Source of the DNA: Bugulina stolonifera
Taxonomy: Eukaryota > Bryozoa > Gymnolaemata > Cheilostomatida > Bugulidae
DNA length: 64,000 bases
NCBI GenBank assembly: GCA_935421135.1
Contig: OW285187.1
Span: forward strand, 23,002,429 to 23,066,428
Direction: 5' to 3'
The position numbers and the translations under genes were made by a program. This document shows, one piece after another, positions 45,569 to 57,400 of the stretch (its first letter is position 1; each line of letters starts with the position of its first letter). The notes under the pieces were generated by a model, which did no database searches, was not told the origin of the DNA, and worked only from the letters and a program-made list of their open reading frames with translations.

Positions 45569-48474
45569 TATGTGGCATCATCAAGTGTTAACCAGTTAAC
45601 TGAAAAGATCATATTATATTAGAATACAACTGCACTCCAACATCATGAGTCATTTACCAATATATTCTTGGAACTGATTCTTCCAATTGCATCCGAATAT
45701 AGTGTGTAGGCCCCAAGTCTACATTGTACATAGAATATTCTTCATCTATTTTGCCAGCTCATCTATATGTACATCAATAAATGACTACAAAGTTTTATTT
45801 TGCCACCCAGATAAGCCTTTGGAACAAATCTCCCACAAATTTAAGTGAGGACCTTTACATGTGAAGACCATTAGGCCTATAAAACATCTTAGAACAATGT
45901 AAAACTAATTAGTCAATCTAAACCAAGGTTGTCGACGTGAATCCCAACACCATTTTGAACACAATTGATCTGAGACCCATATAGCTAAAAAGATCAGTGA
46001 TGTGAAGAAACAGGAATGATCCGACGGGCACTGTATTGGGCTCCAGAGAATCCAAAATTGACAGCCTATAAGCCACTCTGTCTACCTCACCCTGAGTACG
46101 CCTGTTGGGCCTGGGATCCTTCCACGGTAAAGAGATAGAAGCACTTGAACTTGTGCAAAAAAAAGGTGTGCGTATGATATGTGTTATCAAAGAAAGAAGA
46201 TGTGTTTCTGAAGCTAACGAAAAGCTTAAGCTACCACTGCTGAAGAGGAGAAGAGCGTCTCCGTCAGGTTTCTACACAAGATCCTGTTCAAAGAAGAGAC
46301 TCACCCTGCCCTTTGTGAGTCCTATGACATGGTAGTGAACCAACCAGAATCAACTGTCCATACAAGAGCAAAATCAAGGGGAGTTCCACAACAGTTTCTT
46401 CAGTATCCACATTGCCCGTAAATGACCAGCACAGGCACTCTACTGGAATAAAGTATTCCGCCCTGTTAACCACTGTACAACAAATGAGGCATGCCCTTTC
46501 TGACCCCCCCCCCCCTCCCCTAGGCGGTCTAGCGCGTTGCAGGTATTGATGTAAGTTCATGTATACCAATGGTCAATGGAATAACAAATCACTCATCAGA
46601 GTTGACTTATTACAATAGATCAGTGGAACGTGAAAATGTGAGTGTTGTGTGACTAATCATTTAAAATTTGATAACAAACGATACAATTTTTTATGCAATA
46701 ATCTCATCTAATACTTGAGAGTAAGCCTGAGGAGCCCAGTCTGTGTCTCGGTGGAACTCGACTGGAGTGAGTGTGAGTCTCATCTCTGTCAAGTCAGTGT
46801 GTCACTCACAACCACTGCTCTACTTTATACTATAACGTAAAATCCATATCACTATTTAACCTTTACTTTACAAATAGAACAGGCATGCTTATGTGATGCT
46901 TTCCAAAATAAAATCACCTCAAATTAGGTTTATCCATTTTTGGTTTCATTTCTTTGGCTTCATCCAGATACAAACCCAACCCTGATGACCTACCTGAGTG
47001 TCAAGGTCGTTTTGTAGCCTTCGTTCGAAAGCAATTCTCTATTTGACAAGGTTTCACATCAAGAATCTGATAAACAGAGGGTGCGGTTTTACCAATAATA
47101 CCCGCCCCTTAATTGTCCAATGAAATGGCTGGTTCTCCCTGTCTGCTCAAGAGAGCATCATTTTAGAGCTACTAAAACATTGACAAAATCTGGTTCAACC
47201 ACTGTTCACGTCTCAAAATACTACACCCCATTCATTGACTGGGCATTGGCAGTAGGGTTAGGTTGCTATTGTTACCGTTTCTGACAAATGGCTAACTGAA
47301 TATTAATTATACTGTGATCTGGTCTCAAATCAAATATATAGAATCAAAACCAATCGGCCTAAGACTAAGAGGCTTGAGACTTTGAATTAAGAAAAACAAC
47401 ACTCAATCTGAAGCTACAATAGTAAGTTATTACTGGTTACATTGATGATTTTCATGAAAGTTGTGTGGTAAAGAGCAATAGAGAACAAATCTATGGCTCT
47501 AAGCTGAGGCAATATTTTTCTATATGTATTTATAAATACTTATACTATTTTAATTTTATTCTAATGCCATACTCATTATAATATTATATAGTTGTTATTA
47601 TTATGTAAATAGATATAAAAGTCAGTCTACAGTACTATATCTATATGTAACATACACACCAGATCATTTTGTTTTTGATTCAATAATATGGATATCATTT
47701 CTATAGTAAAGATACTCAATATTTCATAGTAATTTTAATAACCTCAAATGAAAAGGCGAATCTTTTGTCACAATCATCAACTCGTATTGTTATAACAATT
47801 ATTATTACTATGCCACTGAGAAAACCCAATTGCTGGCGATCATGTTGCATCCCTCCTATCAAATTCAAGTTAGCAGATCTGAAACACAAAACAATGCATA
47901 CTGTTATGTTTCATCTACATGTAGGATTGCATGAGTTAATGTGGTTATTTTAACAACTCTGTGCTTGGAGTAGTGGGTGGTATTTGGTCTTGTATATAAA
48001 ACAGAAACTTTTATAATATCTAATTTTGGTGCATGCTAGGCTGTTTAAAAGTGGTGGTGTGATGTGGCAGGAATTTGGTCACTGAATCACTGGACACTGT
48101 ACACTTATTCTATAGGTTCTTGCCTGTGTAACCTTTTCAGTTCATCAACAATAATATACCTCACAGGGTTGACCAGTAGTTGGTGTGAAATAATACTAAC
48201 CACAACTACATAACTGGGAGAGTTTAGTGTATTTTATTCTGTGGATAACTTGATGTATGACCAGATTATTGTACTCAGAAACTACACCACCCTATTCATG
48301 TTACTGTTTGTACAGTCTTGCAGCAGTGATTTAGAGCTTAGCTCTACATAGTAGCAGAGATTAGTAGCCCATGTATTACATATTTATACAGTTATCTGAT
48401 AAAAGTTGAAAGAAGCATGTATGCTCCTAACACTTATCTGTTATCAATAGGAATTTGAGAGCACCTTGGCTAGG
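45569..48474. other. Intergenic region between the LDLRA and SLC28 genes
   Basis: Shared upstream region of two divergent genes (LDLRA minus, SLC28 plus). It holds a decayed LINE fragment (45980-46340), a poly-C tract near 46504-46520 and an AT-rich stretch at 47500-47760. An acceptor at 48450 (TATCAATAG) just before the SLC28 ATG implies at least one non-coding SLC28 exon upstream, not located. Confidence 0.5.
45980..46340 (+). pseudogene. Non-LTR (LINE) reverse transcriptase 3' fragment
   Basis: Conceptual translation in shifting frames gives a sequence of the kind found at the end of CR1/L2/jockey-type ORF2: RALYWAPENPKLTAYKPL, then HPEYACWAWDPST, and after a frameshift KEIEALELVQKKGVRMI and KLKLPLLKRRR. 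This matches the LRR..LY, AYK.LV.P.LEYAS..WDP and LE.VQRRAARF signature known from these elements. At least one frameshift separates the parts, so it is a dead fragment. The 3' tail is not clear. Confidence 0.7.
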
Positions 48475-51400
48475 ATGTCAACTAATAGCTATGAACTAAG
48501 TGATGTTAAAGTTGAAGGGGATAAGCAGGTGGATGCAGTTAGACTGAAGAGAGATGGTAGTCCAGACAGTGGTATGGATAACACTGCCTACATACAGAGC
48601 ACTGACACTGTGAGTTCCATGTTGTCTGCTCTGTTGAAATTTATTTTGGTATTTCGAGCTGTCCCTCGAATTTAGATGGGCCAACCTTACAGCTAGATAG
48701 CTCATTATTAATTATTCAATCATTTGCATAAAAATGTCAACATTTTGCGAAATATCTATTTACCTGCTCTCTTATGAAAAAATTATATTTGAATGGATAC
48801 AAAAATTAGAATTGAAAAATGGCAGAGACTGAATGAAGAAAATATAATAAGCTACTTTACTTTAAGTTAAAAGTCAAAGAGATAACAGTAATAACAGTGT
48901 AGTTGTTTGCTCATGATATAATTCTGTATAAAAGAGTATATAGCCGACTCTCTTATCGGGAGAACGGACTGATTGAAAAATATTATGTTCGAATCTAAAG
49001 GCATATTGGTGAAGTAATGTAGGTCACCATCGGGTGTGGTAAGGAAACAGTACAATCTACATGTTTTGTTTAGATAACTGAATTGGTCAAACACAATACA
49101 AGAAAAACAACTCCTAATTGTCAGGACATTGGACTTACTTGGTTGACTGCATATGCTCTCTGTTTGACATAATAATATGAAGAAGCCTAGGGCATCTAGA
49201 TGCATGTGTTCATGTAGGTTGTATAATACAATATACCATGTAGTAACTGTACTGTAGTACATTACAGAACAGGTACAACTAGGTGCATATTAGTCATGTG
49301 GCATACAGATAGGTGACACAGCATGCATACAGCCCTACTCTACAGCCCTTTAGAGAATGATAGCACTCCAGCTGTGATGTTCAACAACTATCATATTCTC
49401 ATTGTCATGGCAACCATCTGATAATAATATTAGTCATGTAATACATTTTTTTTTAAAATGTCAGAAGTAAAAAGCCCAGAGCTGCATTTCAAACACAAAT
49501 TATATACAAGTCCAACATTATAAAATGTTTTCTTGATAATTTATAGGCCTATATTTCTAAAGTTCAGTAACTTTGAACACCGGCCCCTTTCATCCTGCTA
49601 AGTGTTATCGTTGATGGGGGATGAATTATTTCTTCTTACGTGACACAGTACCATATTTCATCATAGCTATGCTCTGAGGAATGTGGTATTAAGGAATCAT
49701 ATTAGGATATACAGATAATAGAAATAATAATATAGTCATACACACTCTTGTGTATTGTGTATTACAGTATATGTATGCATGTACATGACGTAATGTAAAT
49801 CTCATCAGTTTACTATACCACACACAGCATGTAGTCCTATGTGAGCTGGTAAACAGTTGTTGGTAAAAAGCTATTGGTAGACTGTTGTATCTGTGTCACA
49901 TAAACATGTTTTCAAGATGCAATCATTTTGCTTTCCACAAAAGATTCATTGATACAAATATTTTATTATGCTAATCATAAATTCTTTGCACTTGGCAGCC
50001 CATCACTTACTTTCTGTTCAGTGTCGACTTTTTAATGATTATTATTGGCATGGTTTACTACTTACTATCTCAAAGGATTGTTCAACGAGTTATCCAATTT
50101 ACAACATAAAATTTTGTAGATCATTATTTTGTGCATTTTACATGTATATTTTATTTTTTGCAGAATGCCGAAAGCCTGCCTAATTATTTCTCATAACTTA
50201 CCCAATAAAATAGTTTAGTCTACAATGTGAGACACATCCATAGACCATGTGTGTGTCTGCTGAAGCTAACATCAAGGTTTGAAACTAAAAATACATTGAC
50301 ATGAAGTCTACAGTGAATTTTGAAACTAATATTTAAGTTTTAAACCTGCCACAATGAGTTGAGTTTTCCCTATCTTTATTCAAACACTTATACATGCATG
50401 AAGCACAAAACTATTGTGTTTAATGTGTTCTACACATCCAAGTTCTGGTCACATGATAGAAAAACGAGTTTGAAGTTAATTTAAACCAGTTTAAAATATC
50501 AATCCACATGACTAGGTATGTTAGGTTTGTGCTTAGATCTAAGATTTCAGGCTATAACCAGTATTGTAAGAAACAGAACAGACTTAGTGAGATAATTCCA
50601 GCAGCACTTATGCTGTAAGTAGTGATGTCACAGTGTTCCAGCAGCACCTGCGATGTATAATATACTGTATGTAGTGATGTCACACTGCAGGCTGACATTT
50701 AGAAAGGTTATATATAGTCTTGTAGCTTTCAAAACGATGCATCCAAAGGTTAAACTTGGACTGCCCTGCACCACATGTCCATGTAAGAGACATGTGTAAT
50801 TAAACACATGCAGGTGTACTTAGTAATACTGGTATCACTACATGTACATATATCTAGTGTTTTCATTATGAATTGGTTGTTTAGCTGTTAATCTAAAATA
50901 TGTACAACAAAATGTTTGATAATTTTACCTGCATTTGTACACTACTCTGCCATCAACAAATTCCAGACAATGACCTACATGTACATCTACATAAATCGTC
51001 TGCACCATTTATTATAAAATGTAAACCAATATTCTGAGGTGCTGTGTGAACCTGTTGTAGAGGTAATCAAATACACCAGAGTAATATAGGATGCTAGTTG
51101 ATCATAATATGTTATAAGCTACATTATAATATATAACTAACAATGAAATGAATACTGTAGCAGACCTGACCTGCTCTGGACCATTGCTGACCAGTGATTG
51201 ATACAATCATCTAGTGGACAGACAAAATTGACTATATTATGTTACTGCTACACATGGATTATTATATGTTATGTGTTATACAGCTAGAAGTAGCAGACCC
51301 TGTACCAGTTACTGTAGTTAGTAAAGATGTTCACCTGGAAGTAGATTCTGACCTATCAGACGATGAGGATGCCGGGTGCTGCCAGGCTGCCGTCAGTGGA

Positions 51401-54400
51401 GTCACTAAGGGCATGTCTAGCTGGTAGATACAATACAAACTTATTACTAACCTACTCTGTTATATTATTTATATTTTTCTTTTCTAAACAAAACGAAGAA
51501 CTTTAGATTGCTGATTTCAACTAATTTTTCACATAATTCTTAACCAACTAGTTAACTGGTAAACTGGCGGGGCGGCTACAACACCCATGATTGCTAGAAA
51601 TAGTGATCGAGTTCAATAATTTCTGTCTGTAGGTACGGTGACCACTCTACGTATGTGTTGTATGGTGCCGGTTCCTTCCTCCTAGCTCTGTGGGTGGCCT
51701 ACTTCATAGGTGCTATGTACTACAACTTTCGCTTTGGATACGACCCAACTAACGAACCAGCGATAAGACTCATAGCGATCAATGTGTTCGCTATCTTCTG
51801 CGTTAGTTACTGGGCATTCAAGAGAGCTTATGGGAGAGCAATATGGAAGAAGATGAAGCCCTGTGTTCAGATAGTCTCTCAGTTCATTGATCAGCATTGG
51901 AATATACTACAGTGGTGAGTAACGCAGTGTATCTGAGATAAGACAAGAAGGTACTCGTTTCCTACCCCACCATTATTAGTACTAGAGGTACTTGTTTACT
52001 ACCCCATCCCTATCAGCTCTGGAGGTACATGTATGTGTACAAACTAAGTGTGTAGTAGGTAACAACAATCATATAATCATTACTGAATGGATAATAAGAT
52101 GTTTGATGACATGTTCCCTGTCACAATATTCTGAAGTATACTAACTCATACCTAACACACTTGTCACAAATACTGAGATGTTATATGTTATGTACGATAC
52201 CAGCTAATACATTATATTATTTTACTACTACTATATACTACATGTATATAATACAAGGTATGAGGAAGAAGCCTACATACCAATATATGACGTCATTACT
52301 TTATGTCAACAATATTTAGTACTGTTCTAAATATAGTGTGACTCAATATGTGATTGTGAAATACATAGGGCCTACTAGAATATTCTTATTACTAAATAAT
52401 CATGTTATACTATAATACTGTTTTCTGGAACATTCTTACATGACAACTTTATTATGGAATTTATGCAATATGTTTCTGGAAAGTTCTTTCTATTTTTACC
52501 CTTGGAATATTCTAGATTATAATGTTTACTATATAAGCAGTTCAATTATACAATGCAAGGGAGTTATAGTTCAATTACAATAAAGGATCTACTACACACA
52601 GCATACTAGCTATATACACTACAAGGGACAGTCTCGTCAGCATAAGAAGTAGCTGCAGAAAATTACCTTGGCAGTACAGGCTTTTCGAACCTGTCACAAC
52701 ATACGTGTGACAATTGGGGGCTGCTCCGGGAAGCCTCAAGTTCAAGGTATAACAGTTCGCACTAATTCTTTTTGTGGACAGAAGTAGACAGTCAGTAGCA
52801 CAATGGCTGGCATGCAAAGAGCACTAGATATGGGCAAAGAACTAGGACTCAGTGGCAAAGAATTGCAAGACTTTGTCAAAGAAAATGAACAGAAGTTCAC
52901 CTCAGAAATATTAGCAGCAGCAGAAAGGGAACGAGAAGAAAGACGAATAGAAAGAGAAGCGAAAGCTGAGGAAATTAGGCTAAGAGAGCTGGAAATACAG
53001 CAACAAAAAGAGACAGAAGAAATGAGACTTAAAGAAGTCGAGTTAAGATTTCAACACGAACTCGAAATAAGAAAGATCGACAATCAACGACCAGGTACAC
53101 CTAGCCATGACACTTCTGCTATTGAGGCTGCATTGGCTAAACCAAAACCTAGGATCCCAGTCTTCGATGAACAGAGTGATGATATGGACAGCTACTTGGA
53201 AAGATTTGAATGGGTCGCAGAAAGTTATAACTGGGAGAAAGCTGATTGGCCATACCACTTAAGTCAGTACTTGAAGGGAAAGGCGACCGAGGCGTACACT
53301 AGGCTAGCAAATGAAGACCGGAAAGATTATGATAAGGTAAAGGAAGCACTTCTAAGGCGATATAATCTAACAGATGAGGGATATCGAAAGAGATTCCGAG
53401 AGAGTAAGGCAGGAGAAGACGAATCTCCACAGCAGTTCATGGTGAGGCTCAGAAAGTACTTAGCCAAGTGGGTACAACTATCCGAATGCAAAGACCTCAA
53501 TGAACTTATATTGATTGAGCAGTTTGTAGAAGCCTGCCCACCTGATGTAGCAGTCTATTTGAAGCAATCAAAGATTCGAGACGCTGAGACGATGAGTGAA
53601 GATGCTGATAGATTTCTAGCCGCCCATGGGAAGAGATTGTATATTGCTAAGCGTCAACAAAATTATCAGAAGGAACCGACCTTAACAATGCCAATAACTT
53701 GTAACATATGTAACGAAGGAGGCCACACGGCCAAATACTGCCGCAAGGGAGGTCAGAAGTACTGCAACCATTGCAAGATTCGTGGGCATGTTATATCTGA
53801 GTGCCGAAGGTTACAGCAAAGACAACAGCGACATGTACCACAACCTCAACACAAAGCAGGAGTAGCACAAAATGTCAGGACTGACACAGCAGTGAATTTA
53901 GAAAAGAATGAATTAGAGATTGAACTTAATGGCAGGAAGTACATCCCTGTTGGCTGCTGTAAGAGCACCGGACCCACCGCAGGTGAGTTAGTAACAAACC
54001 GCGCCTACGTAAATGGCAAAGAAGTTGAGATGGTTAGAGATACTGGATGTACGACAGTAGTTGTCAAGAAACCCTTTGTAAACCCTGAACAGTTGACGGG
54101 TGAGCATGGATATCTCAAACTAGCTGATAATACGGTGAAGAAATATCCCCTGGCAGAAATAACTATCCAGACACCCTTTTATAGTGGAAATGTAAATGCG
54201 ATGGTACTTGATGACTCAATTCATGACCTTTTATTGGGAAACATTCCTAATGTAAGAGCACCGACCGACCCTGACCCCGCATGGCAGGAATGTGGAGTGC
54301 TTACCAGAGCACAAGCTAAGCGTGAAACTCAGAGTCTAACACCGCTTAAAGTTGCCGAAGTTAGTGGACAACCGGTAGACCGAGAAAAGCTAATTCGACT

Positions 54401-57400
54401 ACAAGGAGAGGACAAATCCTTACAAAAACTATTTAACGCAATGGAACCCATGACTAAAGGTAACCAAACAACAAAATTCTACTTGAAGAATAACATCTTG
54501 TGCAGGGAGTACCAACATAGACACTTTAACAATAATTCACCAATCAAACAGATTGTCGTACCCACCAAGCTTAGGGAGGTTGTGATGCAACAGGCCCACA
54601 ATTCTTCATTTGGAGGACACTTGGGTATTAGGAAGACTACAGATAGAGTCCTCAGCCAGTTTTTTTGGCCTGGAATGAATGATGACATAACAAGATACTG
54701 CCGATCGTGTGACGTCTGCCAAAAGACAGTGAGCAAAGGATCTGTGAAGAAGGTTCCTGTACAGCAGATGCCATTAATCGACACGCCATTCAAACGATGC
54801 GCCATCGATCTGATAGGACCTATCAATCCTCCAAGTGAGAATGGACACAGATACATATTGACTCTGGTAGACTACGCTACACGCTATCCAGAGGCCGTCC
54901 CATTGAAGGAAATAAGTTCACCCGCAGTTGCTGAAGCACTGATGGATATTTATAGTCGCGTAGGAATTCCCGAGGAAGTCATAAGTGATCAAGGAACACA
55001 GTTTGTATCAGAATACATGAAAGAATTCTGTCGACTGCTAGGATTAAAGCAGATGCCTACCACACCTTACCACGCTATGGCCAATGGGCTAGTGGAGCGA
55101 TTTAATGGAACACTAAAGAGTATGCTACGGAAGATATGTAGTAAGGAGCCCAGACAGTGGCATAGGTTCATCAATGCTGCGCTGTTCGCATATCGGGAAG
55201 TCCCTCAAGAGTCAACCGGATTCTCGCCATTCGAGTTACTCTATGGCCGGACAGTTCGAGGACCCATGAATATACTCAAGGAGTTGTGGACGAGGGAGAA
55301 CCAAGATGAGGAAGTGAAAACCAGCTATCAATATGTACTTGACCTTAAGGAGAAACTGGAAGATATTATGGAGATTGCACATGAAAACTTGGAGAGGAGC
55401 CAAAAGAGATACAAAGCGCAATTTGACAAAAAAGCGAAGCCACGCCACTTTGACGTTGGGGACAAGGTTCTGGTTCTTCTACCAACCAATACCAACAAGC
55501 TACTGATGCAATGGCGAGGTCCCTTTACCGTTATAAAGAAGGCTAATATTAATGACTACACTCTTGATATGCGAGGTAAATCAAAGACCTTTCACGCAAA
55601 CATGCTTAAAAGGTACTATGTGAGAGAAAGCGATAACACCAGGGAGCTAAAAGATATTTTTGAAACAGCAGCCCTAGGCGTGATCACACCTGAAGAGAGT
55701 GAAGGTATAGACGACTCGCTAGAAGAGTTACCAGCCATAAAGCCGGAGGAAAATAGCGATCATGTGACGCTAGGGACACACTTGGATCATACACAGAGAA
55801 AAGATATCGAGCAGATCTTACAAGAGTTCTCGAAAATATTCACGGATAAGCCAGGACATACAAGCTTGATTGAGCACAAAGTGAACCTCACCGATTCGGA
55901 CCCAATTAGATGCAAACCCTACAAGATTCCATACATCACCAGAGAAGGATTGAAACAAGATATACTAGACATGCTGAACATGGGAATCATTCGAAAATCA
56001 AACTCACCATATGCGTCACCAATAGTGCTTGTCAAGAAACCCGATGGATCTAACCGTGTATGCGTAGATTACCGTAAGTTAAACAAGATAACACAATTCG
56101 ATCCTGAGCCTATGATGACAGAAGCCGATTTAATGCAGAAATTGACTGGAGATCGTTTCTTCACAAAAGTCGACCTTTCGAAAGGATACTGGCAGATACC
56201 AGTCCATAAAGATGATGTTCAGAAGACTGCATTTGTTACACCAGATGGCCAATATGAATTCCTACGAATGCCTTTTGGAATGGTGAATTCGGGTGCTACT
56301 CTCGTCCGAGGAATGAGAAAGTTGTTGAATGACCTTGACGGAGCTGATAATTACATCGATGATATCTTAGTCCATACCAAGACTTGGCAGGAACACGTTA
56401 TGGTGTTAAGAGAGCTGTTCTCACGACTACAGAAAGAAGGATTCACGGTACGACCGTCCAAGTGTTCAATTGGAGAGAGAGACATTGAATTTATTGGTCA
56501 CCGGATATCAGATGGTAGACTACAGCCGCTTCATACAAACGTGGAAAAGATAGAGGCGGCTCCCACACCCAAAACCAAAACACAAGTTAGGTCATTTCTT
56601 GGACTGACGGGATACTACAGAGATTACATGCCAAACTATTCAGCCGTAGCTGCCCCACTAACAGATCTTACCAAAAAGGGTAACCCTACTATTGTGAGAT
56701 GGGAGGATGCACAAGAAAAGGCTTTCAATGACCTAAAGAGGATGATAACGCAGAAACCTGTGCTGAAGATTCCCGACATAAACAAACCATTTGTATTAAG
56801 AACAGATGCCTCTGAAATCGGTCTTGGAGCTGTTCTACTACAAGAACATGATGGGAAGCTATTCCCAGTTAGTTATGCGAGTAGAAAGTTATTGTCTCGA
56901 GAGAGAAACTTCTCAACTATTGAGCGTGAATGTCTAGCCATAGTATGGGCCGTCAAGAAATATCTACCTTATCTATATGGAGCCAGATTTACCCTACAGA
57001 CAGATCATCAGCCATTGGTTTATATGGACAGAGCCAAGTATGAAAATAACAGAGTGATGAGATGGGCAATGCAATTACAGAACTACAACATTCACGTAGA
57101 GTCAATCAAAGGGAGAGATAATGTTGGAGCCGATTATTTAAGTCGAGCCAGCTCAGAATATTGATTGTCTGACTCTGAAATTCCCAGAATTTCATCTCAA
57201 GAAGGGGGTTGTCACAATATTCTGAAGTATACTAACTCATACCTAACACACTTGTCACAAATACTGAGATGTTATATGTTATGTACGATACCAGCTAATA
57301 CATTATATTATTTTACTACTACTATATACTACATGTATATAATACAAGGTATGAGGAAGAAGCCTACATACCAATATATGACGTCATTACTTTATGTCAA

